The notes under the pieces are model-generated. The model worked only from the letters and a program-made list of their open reading frames with translations. It was not told where the DNA came from and did not search any database. A stretch of 64,000 bases of DNA from Thuidium tamariscinum (lineage: Eukaryota > Streptophyta > Bryopsida > Hypnales > Thuidiaceae): NCBI GenBank assembly GCA_947034885.2, contig OX344752.2, forward strand, positions 30,424,386-30,488,385, in the 5' to 3' direction. The translations under genes and the position numbers were made by a program. Shown piece by piece: positions 49,201-60,750 of the stretch. The number at the start of each line of letters is the position of its first letter. Within the stretch, counting starts at the first letter, position 1.

Positions 49201-49574
49201 GAATTGTGTTTAGTATAGAACTTCAGACCTCATTTTGGCATAGTAGAATAACTTTTTTCTTAAAATGTAGAACTAGTAGAAGTTGGTGATTCAAGTTAAA
49301 TTTCATTTCCAAAAATCCGTTTTAGATTTTAGAACTCCAATCAAAAGTTATGGATAAAATTTAGAGAGGGGTTGGAAATGCCAAATTTCTTTGGCCTTTC
49401 CAACCCCTCTCTGAATTTTGTCCATAACTTTTGATTGGAGTCTTAAAATCTAAAACAGATTTTTGGAAATGAAATTTAACTTGAATTACCAACTTCTACT
49501 GGTTCTACATTTTAAGAAAAAAGTTATTCTACTATGCCAAAATGAGGTCTGAAGTTCTATACTAAACACAATTC
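49201..49574. repeat. Long inverted repeat, 374 bp
   Basis: Two arms of about 185 bp with few mismatches are separated by about 4 bases near 49386. The outer ends are GAATTGTGTTTAGTATAGAA and its complement. A diverged single-arm relative lies at about 23700-23870 inside the CACTA element. I see no convincing target duplication, so the origin is open. Confidence 0.88.
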
Positions 49575-50499
49575 CTATGTTTTGACGATGAGCGGAGTCA
49601 AGCTCTCATCTTCAAATTTTCCCAAATGTTAATGAAGTAATTTTCTTCATTTTTCCATCAAAATATTGTTTATAGTTAGTGGTTAAATGATAGTTGATAA
49701 TTGATTCAACAAAGTGTTATTGAATTTTTATAATTATGGTAAACCCTCAATAAATTTATTTGCAGATTTGGCTACTTGATCCTAGAATTAGAAAAAAAAA
49801 ATTGGTACTTTTTTTAACTTAATTTAAGTTGAATTTTGATATTTGAGTATGGTATTAGCATGGTGGCAAGCAAGCAAAGTTCCTTGTCTTGTTGTTTATT
49901 CACAATGAATTCAAATCAAAAGTGATGATCTATGATCATACATTAGTGATTCTTAGAAATAAGTTCTAACTCATTAGCTTGTCCAATGTATACAACATTA
50001 TATCTTCTTTTTGGAGCAATAACAACAATGGTGGTGAGATTGATTAGATTGCTCACATGAAAAGATGTACATGCTAGAATGAAATATATCTATAATTTAG
50101 TGTATTCTCAAGACAAGGGTAAGAGAAGGTTTGCAATTTGTTTAAAATGCTCATGAATGAACTTTGGAGTAAAGTCAATCTCATATAACGGATGCAACAA
50201 GGCGATAATTTAAAAAATTATTTTTGTTATGTTTAATCATGTGAAGAGGGTGAAATCATGCACAACTATCATGTAAGACATCTATAACTCTACCTATTGC
50301 AAAATCATAACAATTGTCATCTATGATATAAGTAGAGTGAGGGTATTCAATGGTAACTCATTTTTGGCATAGTTTAAATAAGGTCATGTAGAAATTGGGG
50401 TGTCAAATCCAATGTATAAGGAATTCATTTGTAATAATGCTCAAACCAATTTTACTACATTCACATTGTGCATAGGTCAAATGATTCATGTGTTCCAAT

Positions 50500-51936
50500 G
50501 GTAGACTGTAAAAGAGCTTTGTAGATAACCTAATAGGATTTTTACTTTAGCTTTTTGTGCGGATTTTTGGGGTTAATTTTGTGTTTTTGAAGGCTTTTTA
50601 GGGAGTTTATGCACTAATTGGATGATTTTGTATGATTTTTACCAATTAGGAGTGCAGTTTTTGAACCAATTTTGTTGTGTGAATTCTATTTGGATGTGAT
50701 AGAGTCTGCCGAGTGGGTTAATTTGAGGTTATTGTGGGTCAGGTCAGATTCTAGTTGGTGAATTTCTTTTGTGATTCCAAGTCGGGTTTTTATTTGTCCA
50801 ATCGAAGTAGTTGGAGGCAGGGCCACTTGTCAGTTCCAACTGGGTTTACCAGGCTGGCAGTTAGGCTTATGGTTCCAATTTGGTTTGTATTGGGCGGTTA
50901 GGTTCCAAGTCGGGGCAGTTTTGGTAACTGTTTTTGGAAATTCCTATTTGTTTGTGTTTTTCAATTTGTTTGTCACCCAGTGTTGAATGTGTCCGCTGCG
51001 AGTCCCAGTCCAAGTTGGCTGTGTATTTGAGTTTTTTTGTGTGTATTTCCAAGTGGGAAATTGTGTGTTAATGTGGGTGTATGTTTTTGTTTGTTGAGTG
51101 CTCAGTGATGGTGTGTGAGTCTGTGTCTAAGTCGGGGAATTGGTGCAGGTGGTGGAAGTGATTCCTATTTTGGAATAATCAAAAGAATTATTACCAATTA
51201 GGAAGTATAGGAATTGGGGGACAGGAGTGCATTGTAGAATTTTGAGTCCACAATTCAGTTCATTTACTATGATGGAAGCAATTAGGGAATCAGTGGTGTC
51301 TGGAAGAATTAAATTTGAAACATGATTCCAAGTCGGAGGAAGTAGGTAAAAGGACAGAGAGCAATTTGATAAATTGCAGTTGGTGTCCTATTCGGAGATT
51401 TTAGAAGAAGCTTATGGAAAACAATTACAATGTTAATGGTGATTTGTTACCAAATCGGAATTAATATCAGGCTGTATGGAGCTGATTTGAAGCTAATGGG
51501 AAGTGATTTGAGTTCCTGTGTATGAATGTTTGTTCGATTAATTTTCCAATTGGATTATGAAGTTGAATGTTGTGAATGAAATTCAATTTGGGAAATATTG
51601 GTTGGAGTGACAAAAATCAATTTGATTGTTTGGAAAACAATTTGGATGTTGTGCATGTATGTGGGAATGTTTTGGCATGAATGTCAAATTTGGAATTGTT
51701 CGGATGTGATGGAAGAACAAATGGGAGTGATGCTGGTTGGTGAATAGTGCTGAGTGATTACAGTGGAAAGAAAAAAATCAATTTGGATTTAAATGGAAGA
51801 CTGGCTTCCTAATCGGGTTTAAGCTGATGTCCATTACCGATTAGGATTGTGATCAAGTCGGTCTGAGAGGGAAGAGTGAAAAATGAATTAAATAAAAAAA
51901 AAAAAAAAAAATTAAAAAAAAAAAAAATTAAAAAAA

Positions 51937-51993
<57 letters not shown>

Positions 51994-52230
51994 GGATTAA
52001 ATCCAAATGGGAGAAGAATTATTGGTGGAAGCTTTGGGCTGTGAATCCTTGGGAGGAGTTAATTCGATTTGGTTGGTGAGGCAGCCAAGTAGGAGCGAGC
52101 AAAAGATCCAAACCAAATTGGAGATGCTGTGAAGGCTGGTAGTGGCAAAAAAGGCCAATCCAATTTGGTTTGCTGAGAAGAGCAATTTGGTTGGTTGAAG
52201 GCTAAAGGAAGAATTACAACTGGGAGAACT
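50500..52230 (+). other. G/T-rich segment with recurrent CCAAnTnGG-like motifs
   Basis: Composition shifts to G and T on the plus strand. About 20 variants of a CC-A/T-A-N-T-N-GG motif occur, for example CCAAGTCGG near 50777, 50909 and 51329, CCAATTAGG near 51194 and CCAAATCGG near 51451. No open frame above 75 codons was found. It could be an untranslated or LTR-like region of an unrecognised retroelement. Confidence 0.4.
51894..51991. repeat. Poly-A tract followed by (TA)n microsatellite
   Basis: About 60 bp of A broken by a few T, then about 19 TA units. The apparent Lys-rich and Ile/Tyr-rich frames here are artefacts. Confidence 0.95.
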
Positions 52231-54650
52231 TATATGCTTTGTGTTTTCTTTTTAAGAATGGAAATTAATTTATTAATTAGTAATTTAATGGGAGAAAAAT
52301 ACTTATTGTGGTTTTAAAGGGCAAATTGACTTCTTAGTATTAGTTGCAATGACAATTAGGTGTATTAGAAGCAAGTCCTATAAAGTCCTCCTTGAACGAA
52401 CTTTACACTTAGGATTTAGAATTACCAATTAGGATCTAAATCACTCTACAAGCTTGTTTGTTCCATTAAATAACAAGCATAGATAAGGATGTAGAAAAGC
52501 TAATTGCCAAAGAATTGTAAAACTAGCATATTCAACTTTGTAGGCAATAGAAGGATGCAATATCGATATCTAAAGTAAATAAAATGTATATAGTTTGAAA
52601 TCAAAATTTGGTGGTATTACCATAGAGTTGCATTATAATCAACAGTTTGTAAGCTAAATGATTTGTTTGCATTTTGAGACTTTTGATACTATCAATAGGA
52701 TAAATTTATGGAAAGAATATTACCTTTATTGTCATGTTTTTTTGTTCCTTCCTTTACACCTTAAGTTGCAATCTATTTGAATAATGACTTCATTCATGAT
52801 CATCTTTGCAAAAATTAATAATAGAAGAATTAGCCAATCTACATTCCAATATACAACTTAGAAAAAACAATCCATAATAGATGAATGCAAGCCTCTTAAA
52901 AACTTGGGTTTGCCTTATTAATTGCCATGTGTGATGATTGGATTTAAACCTTCATGTACATAAGCAACTATAAGGCTTAACTTTGCAAAGAAATTCTTAG
53001 AAAAGGTCTCTTTAATTAAATAGGATATGAAACTCTCTAAATTATAATGGCATTAGGAGATGGAAAAAAATTGCAAATGCACTCAATGAGATGCTTCAAA
53101 TGGAGTTCATTTGTACTTAAATTCCGCACTTGGAAGGGGAAGAAGTATTTAGGTCTGACATAAGGAAATTAGATCTTCTAATTAGTTCTAAAAGTGATTC
53201 TCATCAATCCAATAAAGTTAGCTTCTCTCATCTTCGGGTTCAAATTAGGTTGGCCATTGGTAGAATGCAACTCAAGACTGTAATTGTAGAGTTTAACACG
53301 GCCATGCTTCATAGTGAATCTATAAAAAAATTACAATACATCAAAATTGCATATATATAGAAAGAATTTCACAAAAAACAAGGTATTAATGTCAAGCCAT
53401 TCAAAAGTACACATAGGCCAAATACAAGATTATTATTGATTGTTAAGCCTAGTACACCTTCTACTATCCCTATTTTAAAAAGTCAAAAGTGTGAGTATAA
53501 GAGTATGACATTTCAAACTCAAGATTTTTAGTTTTGTTCAAACCAAATTGCAAGATGGAACGTGGGATATAAGCATTTCCATGCTCTTAGGTACCAACCT
53601 AAGATCCTTGAGGTCTAGCATGTTTTTATTAATACAAATCTTACATATACCAAAATCATTAAGCTTAAAGAAGTTGGGTTCAATTTACAGTCCACTAAGA
53701 CAATATCACTTTGATGTCTATACACCTTGTCTAAGCTTTTTGACTATATTTAGTGGATTCATCTTTGACCAAGACATGTTGAAAAAATCCCTTTCATTTT
53801 GAATGGCAAGCAAATTCATAGGAGTAGTAAGGCATTCACCAAAAATCAATGCAATCACTAGAAAAGTGCAAGGAATATTATTGCATATATAATATTATTT
53901 AGGTGAATTTTTCCCCTTGCATAATTTTGGTTAACTTAATACACTTTGTTTGGGACTGACCCTAACTAGAAGGTTCTTAACATTATATTTTGCAATTTTT
54001 CAACTTATATTTGTCCCCATTTTAGAAGAATAAGTGGGACTTCAATTTCAAAGTGTGGCATGTTCTTAAGCTACAAACATCTTTATTACATCTTTTGTTG
54101 ATTATGCATTTTGTAATTAGATTGTAAGATAGACATGTTCATCTGCGTTTTCACCTTCAATTTAAATGAAGTAAAGCAAGTGCTTGCTATTGTTGTAATC
54201 ATTAAGACATGTGAATGAACAATAATTATTTGAAAGATGTTAGTACAAATAAAGTATATACATAATACCTATGATATATTATCTTTGAAATCCCCAAATT
54301 TTAGTAGCAAAATATTGTATTCAAATTTCAATATGTATTCTTTGTTGCAATGAAAGAATTTTTTATTATTTATAAAATGTTCGACTTCCTATAATATTAT
54401 CATCACATTTGTCTTCTTCTCAAATTTAGAAGTACCTCTAAATTATTTATACTTAACCTACCTTGGGACGGCCTCTCAAAATGTAATATAAATTTCAAAC
54501 CTACAGTAACATCAACTTGTCAAGATTTTGAATCTAAAATTCACGGTCATAGGTTCCATAGTAAAAGGTCATATTTTCAAAACACAGTACATTTGGGTGA
54601 AAAAAATCAATCTTTCGATCTTTTAACCAAAAAAGTTTTTAAAATATATC
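52231..54650. other. Right interior of the 9.5-kb element, no gene recognised
   Basis: AT-rich. Open frames at 53130-53360 and 53548-53802 (76 and 84 codons) match no family I know and have no counterpart elsewhere in the window. Confidence 0.4.
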
Positions 54651-54739
54651 GAATATTAAAATCTTGGGCTCTAGGCTCACAAAATCCTTGCTCACCACTT
54701 TTAGGCTCACGCTCACATGCTCACATCCTAGCGTCGTTG

Positions 54740-55545
54740 GAAAAGAGAGTGTTGATGTTTGTATATCATGTGGTTTAAGACAATGGAGTATTACAAAAAG
54801 ATTTGGAAAAGCAAACATGAGTAAACTAGAAAAGTTAAAGGCAAGGCTTTATTACGAGCTAGGTGAACATACCATTTGCAATAACAAAGAATACCGCCTT
54901 TCAAGTAATGGTCATGAGGACATCTAAGCACTACATGGCATATAAACCTCTATTGTATACTCACCTACAAACAAACTTGCTTGTACAAGCACACAACAAG
55001 ATCAAGATGGATAACATCATATTGAAGTTTGAAGCATCTTTGGCAATTGATGGATGGAGCTTGGTAACTAATCACCCTTTAACAAATACTATGCTTGTTT
55101 CTACAATTGGTGAATAGTTTGTAGGATTTGTAGATACAAAACTAATGAAAAGAATGCAAAGTATTAAGTTGAAATTATAGAGAATTTAATTTAAAAGATA
55201 GAACCAAAGAATGTGTTTCAAAACGAGGTATCAAATTTGCATTGACAGTGCAACAAATATGAGGTTAATATGAGATATTGTCACCACAAAGTATCTGTAC
55301 TTCAATTTCAAGGATGCAACATTCATGCATGTTTTGTATCTTCTAATGGAAAATTGGAGCAAGTAATAATGGATTGTGAATGTGGTGAAAGGTTCTAGGA
55401 TTGTTGTGAAGTTTATGAAGAATAATCACGTGCCCATAACTATTTTGATAGAGCACAAGCTATAAAAGGGATCATTGTATTTCAAAAAGGCTTATTTTGC
55501 ATCAAATTACATTATTGTAGACTATTTAGTGAACATGAAGAAAGA
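54740..55545 (+). pseudogene. Decayed hAT transposase (DUF659-type), unit 3 copy, right part
   Basis: Continues the relic interrupted at 45230. It contains an 'ASLAIDGWSLVTNHPLT'-type block (frame 54863-55117), then 'VVKFMKNNHVPITI'-like sequence near 55406. Stops and frame changes remain. The best conserved block is open here for 84 codons. Confidence 0.68.
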
Positions 55546-56564
55546 AATCAACTTGTGCTTGGTAGATCTATTGTATAAACAATTGAATTATTTGCAAAGT
55601 ACCCTAAATCGGGGTTTAAACCCATGAGTTTTGTGAAAAAGCCGGTTGACTTAAAAAAGTCGAAATAAAAGTGGGTATGAAACTTATTTTCCCATCAAAA
55701 TGGTGCCTAAAAAATTTTGGTCCCCCACTTTTGAAGTTGTATGACATAAGTATCTTGCAAAAAAGTTTGATGCTTCAACTATAGAGGCCTTTTCAACTTC
55801 AAAAAAAGTCATGCCAAAGTGAGAGGGACTTTACAAATAACTCAAATATATGAGGAAATTGAGGGAAATTTAGACTTCAAATGTGAAATTTGTTGTAGCT
55901 TGGCCTAAAAAACTATTAAGAATAAACACTTTTACAAATGGGTCTATGAATATTAGTGAGATGTTAGAATCCAAGTTAGAATCAATGTTGTTACTCCCCC
56001 AAGGCCCAATGACTTCTTGACAATGGAATTTTCTTAATAAATTTTACCACTTTGATATTTTTTTGCAGATGAGTGTGCTTGATTTTAAAAATTTTGACCA
56101 GAGTAAAGACTACTTTGTCTTATATGTATAAATTCATTGTGGAAATTTTTTATAATTGAATTTTTAGATTATAAAAATTTAGGCAAATATAATTGGACAC
56201 TCTTTAAATGAGTTTCCCACTCAAATTATCCTTTGGTTTCTCTTATAAGAAAAAAAGATGATTACCAAAATAATGTAAATGCAAAATATGACTTGAGTGA
56301 AAATATAATTGGACATGCAGTAAGCATGTTCCTTGTCCAAATTTACCTTGGGCTATCCAAAATAAATTAAATTATTACCCAAAAAATGCAATTGCAAAAC
56401 ATGACTAAAAAATACAACTCAAGTAAAAATATGACTAAGTACTTTCTAAATATGTTCCCTGCCCAAATTTTCCTTGGATTGCTCCAAAAGAGAAAAAAAT
56501 GTCACAACCATGGACATATGACTACAAAATATGACTATAGAAAAAATATGACCGCAAAATATGA
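55546..56564. other. AT-rich DNA shared with unit 2 only
   Basis: Counterpart of 26066-27880 without the two unit 2 insertions. From about 56280 a peptide-like motif (KYNSSKN...NMFPAQIFLGLL) occurs two to three times in diverged tandem form. I do not recognise it. Confidence 0.35.
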
Positions 56565-57360
56565 TTGGGTCTTCACCAAATATGTCTCCTATCATTCACT
56601 ATGAAATATTTTGGCTTTCACAATGGATATATATTATACACTGGTGAAGTACAAGGCCAAAATAGGACTTGCAATCATATTTTTATCCAAACTGTTGGCC
56701 TTCAAGAATATCATTGCGAGGAGTCACCAATCACTCTCACTCATATTTTCACAATCATAAAATACCCATTTTCTTGTAGTGGTTGGAAATCTATTCTAGC
56801 CTTGATTCCAATGATTGCATCCCTACAAGTTGGGTGTTGGACTTGGCTGGTAATTGGTGCATCAACCTTAGTTCCAGGAATCCAGGCAACTTTGGAAAGA
56901 AGAAAAAAAAATCACATTCCAAGGTTTGGTTGGAAATTTGATTTTACCTTGGTTGGAAACAATGGATCCTACAAATTGGGGTATGGGCATTGGGTAACGT
57001 ACACTTACCTTATCCAAACTTGCGTGTACCTGCATCGTAGGATGCAGGCCATGAGGTTGCAGCATCCAAGATGGTGTGAACTATCTTCCATCAAAGAGCG
57101 ATCTATATTTCTGAGAAGTTGCAGCAGCCAATTGGACTCAGGAGCTTCAAATGGAACTTTCAGGAAACTCAACGTTGAAGACTTTCAATTCATTCTTAAC
57201 GAAGTGTAACCTGAGATTGGGCAAATTGAATAACACACGGCAGTAACTTTCTCTCCGCAGGATTTGAACAAGTATTACTTATCTTATGTTTGTTCCTCAT
57301 TGACCTTGACGCAGCCACAACAAAATTGTTCCTTTCTTTTCTTTCTTTTTTCAAACAAAT
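56565..57360 (+). pseudogene. Possible PIF/Harbinger transposase remnant, unit 3
   Basis: A 214-codon open frame (56565-57209) ends in a 'FRKLNVEDFQFILNEV' stretch. The same frame past the stop reads 'PEIGQIE' and then a 'SPQDLNKYYLSYV'-like stretch. The pattern resembles the N-terminal helical region of PIF/Harbinger transposases. The unit 2 counterpart is split into two frames. No DDE motif or TIRs were located. The N-terminal 150 residues match nothing I know, so this is tentative. Confidence 0.32.
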
Positions 57361-57524
57361 AAAGGAGCTAGGATTGCAAGACCTACATTGGGTGACAAAG
57401 TTGCTACCCTAGTGAAAGTCGGTCTCTTTTTAAGGATGTGTTTCTCTAAGAAGGGGTTGTTGTAAAGAAACCAATGAATCACCCAATTCCAACATCTAAT
57501 GTAGGAGGTCCATAAAGCGATCAT

Positions 57525-58259
57525 GGGTGATTGCAAGAAACACTTGTCCTATTGGTTGTGTTTTACTACAATACTCATGACTTTTTCTGGAGTACTTTAA
57601 AATTAGAAAATCAATTTAAAAAAAATTAGAAAAATATGAATAATGTATACACCCCTAAAATGAAGGTTTTCACTGAAGGAAATTGATAGAAAAATTCTCT
57701 AAATAGGAGAACTTAAAAAACGCCAAATCTCAAGAAAATACATACCTTCATGTTTTAATTCGGTAAAATTAGTAAAAATAAGTAAATACAAAAAATAAAA
57801 AGTGTCCATTTGCAACAACTTTATGGAGATGGTCATTCATCAAAAAAATCACTAAAATAATACTTTATATGTTTCAAAATGCAACCAGAGGGAAGCTCAC
57901 TTTGTGGACTTCCACACGTCATAAAAATAACTTTTCTCAAAATCCCTCAAGTGGAGAGCTATAAGTCTATTAGGAGACCATCTCATCTAAATTTCATCTC
58001 AAAATCATTAAAAAAAGGTACTCCTTAGTGACTAAAAATCCCTAAACTACCAAGTGTGACATTCAATCACTAGTACTATTTTGAAATCAAACTATTTTTG
58101 AAAATTATGAAAAAATAAGAGAATGTGTATGGTACCTATGAGTATCTTCTATATAAATCTTGAGTCATTTGGAGCCAAAACATAGAAGTTATGGCCAAAA
58201 AACAAATCAGCACATGAGGTGTGACGGAAAATAGGACAAAGTGTTTCTTGCAATTGCCC
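57525..58259. mobile_element. GGGTSATTGC-family element, 735 bp (4-bp TSD TCAT)
   Basis: The ends are GGGTGATTGCAAGAAACACT and AGTGTTTCTTGCAATTGCCC. TCAT lies at 57521-57524 and 58260-58263. Unit 2 has the unfilled locus near 30627. There is no transposase. Confidence 0.9.
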
Positions 58260-58263
58260 TCAT

Positions 58264-59989
58264 CTAAGCGCTAAAGCTGAATTTTGGTGAAGAATAACAT
58301 CTTAAGCTATTTCTCAACAAATTTCTTTTGAAAGACAAGAGAAAATGACATTCAACTCAAGTTGTTTCATATTTTTTGAAGCTTTGTGGAATTAGTTAAG
58401 AAATTTTGAAGTTGAAATGCTTTAGGGCTCTAAAAGTGACCACCTCGTAGAAGGTACATAGTTTGTACATTTTGGTATATTGAAGAAAGAAATATGTACC
58501 TCTGAGTCATGTTCGGTTCAAAATGTCTTGTCGGAGTTTGAGCCTCCTACCTTATAGGATCTTCTTATATATATTTGTCAACCACCAATTTCTGCAAAGT
58601 TTGTAACTCATGACATTAAGCAAGCAATTAGGTTGGTGCTACATTTTTATCTATTTGTAGACGTTTTAATCGATAAACGCTCCAAGGGACCAAAAGTATC
58701 CTCATAGTTTTTAGGTTCAATTTGAAATGCTCCAACTTTTGCAAATGATGTCCAAATTTAATAAAATTTGCAAGAAAATTTGCACTCTCTCTTTTGGTTT
58801 GTGTAGTAAAATTTTCAAATCAATCCAACATGTAATGATTTTTTGGAATCCAATCAAAGTTCACGCTTTCAATTTCAATTCACCAAACTACAATTGATGG
58901 TTGCAATTGAACTTTGGAGGCTTGCATCTCCTTCATCCAATGTTTTTTTTATGAAAATTTGTTATATTTTGATTCTTTAGCAGTCTAGTTACTATGATCA
59001 AAATTTAATGGTCAATCCAAGTTGTTTTGAATATTTGGAAGCAATTCAAAGTTCAAAAACTAAACATTTTTGGATTAAGATGAACTTCAGCACCTTGTTT
59101 CTTCTTTATATGTTGTCTACTTCCGATTAAAAAGATTGAAAAATATACGGATACTAGTCTAGTTTGTGTGGCTATTTTTTTATATAAATTTAGGAAGTTA
59201 TGAGAGATTGAGAAGTATTTTAGTAGAAGAAGGCTCAACCTTAGATATATTTTTTGCAATTATTTTGAAATATTTTTAAGCCATTTAGGAAACACAATGA
59301 ATCAATTGAATGATGTTTTCTTTCACCAATGTGCTTTCATTCTTATTTTGAAGTATATTACAGTTCAAAGTTCTTTTAATTTGAATAGATTCAGAATTCA
59401 AATTTGACCTCCAAATGTATTTTTAGGAAAATTTCAACGTCTTAATATTTCTACATTAAAGCATTATAACCTCACAATCTATATGGCCAAATGACTCCAA
59501 ATTTGATTCATGTCATCTACAAGACTACAGCACATACACTACAAGATTGTATGGTTGAGATTTCTATACCTTAATGACATTTAGGCCTATAACTCTTCAA
59601 AAGCAATATTCTTTTTAACCTCCAAATGGCATAGGGTAGTTGGGCCTTTAGAAGTTAAGACTAATAAAGATATAGTTCATTAAATATTGGTTTAGGTTGG
59701 CTTAGTTGTAAACAAACACTTGTTAAAATGAATTGCCACTTCATGCATTAAATGCTGGTTTAGGTGGGCTTAGTTGTAAACAAATACTTGTTGAAACAAA
59801 TTATCAATTCATGCATTAAAAGACTTGCATTTAAAATGTAGAGCTTGTGCTTTCTAAACACTCATCAAACTTGACTAAGGTGGTGGGTCACTAATCTTCA
59901 ACCTTCTTATGAAGTGGTCATGACCCCACCTATTAATGGTTTTATATTTTTGCACCAAGTGCGCTTGAATGAAAATTCATATCAATTTT
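58264..59989. other. AT-rich intergenic DNA, no gene seen
   Basis: Counterpart of 30630-32690. A direct duplication of about 75 bp lies at about 59690-59830 ('ggcttagttgtaaacaaa' twice). Confidence 0.5.
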
Positions 59990-60750
59990 GAATTCCTACA
60001 GGGATGACATGTTTCCTCTTGTACGGCTAGAGTTCACTGAACTAATTCTTTCCGAGCTGAATTCTGCACCCAGACGTGCAATCTGGGTGCCGTGGTCCGT
60101 CATGAGCTGTTCTACGTTATATCTTTACTCAACGGAAATTGCTTCAGACTAAACTAAAATGAAATGTAATCCAGTCAATCACTCATGCGGGCCACGAGGC
60201 TCTGACCTGCGTAGCAATCTTCAAGCTGAACGAAGCTGGTGACGAACATCTCCAGAAATGAGAACAGATGCGGACTCGATTTGCCGTACCGACAGCCAGA
60301 AGCAATCGGCCGGCTGCTTTATAAGGTGATGTCAGTTAAGGTTGTGGCTGTGGCTTGATTCGTTCTCGAAGGTCGACGACGCTAGTGCATGGATTTGTCA
60401 CTTCGAAGCATTCCACGAGTGGGAACTGTTTTACTGGGGGATCACGCAATTGAGCTCATTGGACAAATCTTTGGAGAGATCACTGGGAAGCTCAATTTGG
60501 GTACAACCATTGCCGAACTCAGTAGACATCAAATTTATATGAAGTTCATGAGCCTCGTCAAGCTTGTAGCACTTCCTATTAGAAGGATAATAGAGTATGA
60601 ATTGGCGTGATGCTATGCGTGACAGGGTTCCCTTATGCATTTACCATCCTCAGCCGAAAACTTGGATCGAGTCTTCATTTCCTTACTGCTTGGTGAAAGG
60701 TGCAGGCAGGGTTTGATTTGAACGTGATTCAATCGAGACTTTCATTTGCG
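59990..60750 (+). promoter_or_regulatory. Conserved upstream region of oxidoreductase copy 3
   Basis: The most complete version of the upstream block. It keeps the distal segment missing in unit 2 and the proximal segments lost in unit 1. TTTATAAGG at 60318-60326 is a candidate TATA element about 425 bp before the start codon. That spacing implies a long leader, so the assignment is weak. Confidence 0.45.

Larger units (their letters stand above)
45231..54739. mobile_element. 9.5-kb TIR element inserted in the hAT relic (possible MULE)
   Basis: Units 1 and 2 read continuously across this point (near 6550 and 25263). The flanks are GAAAGGAGA (45222-45230) and GAAAAGAGA (54740-54748), a 9-bp duplication with one mismatch. 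The termini align at 14 of 20 positions (left CGGGGATGCTAATATGTGAG, right complement CAACGACGCTAGGATGTGAG) and lead into tandem TGTGAGC/GTGAGCC motifs on both sides. A 9-bp duplication is typical of Mutator-like elements. I found no MURA domain or any frame above about 90 codons. The interior holds a satellite, a long hairpin and a G/T-rich segment, described separately. Confidence 0.75.

Noticed and set aside
51809-52079. Lys-rich and Tyr/Ile-rich frames
   Set aside because: Artefacts of the poly-A and (TA)n tract.
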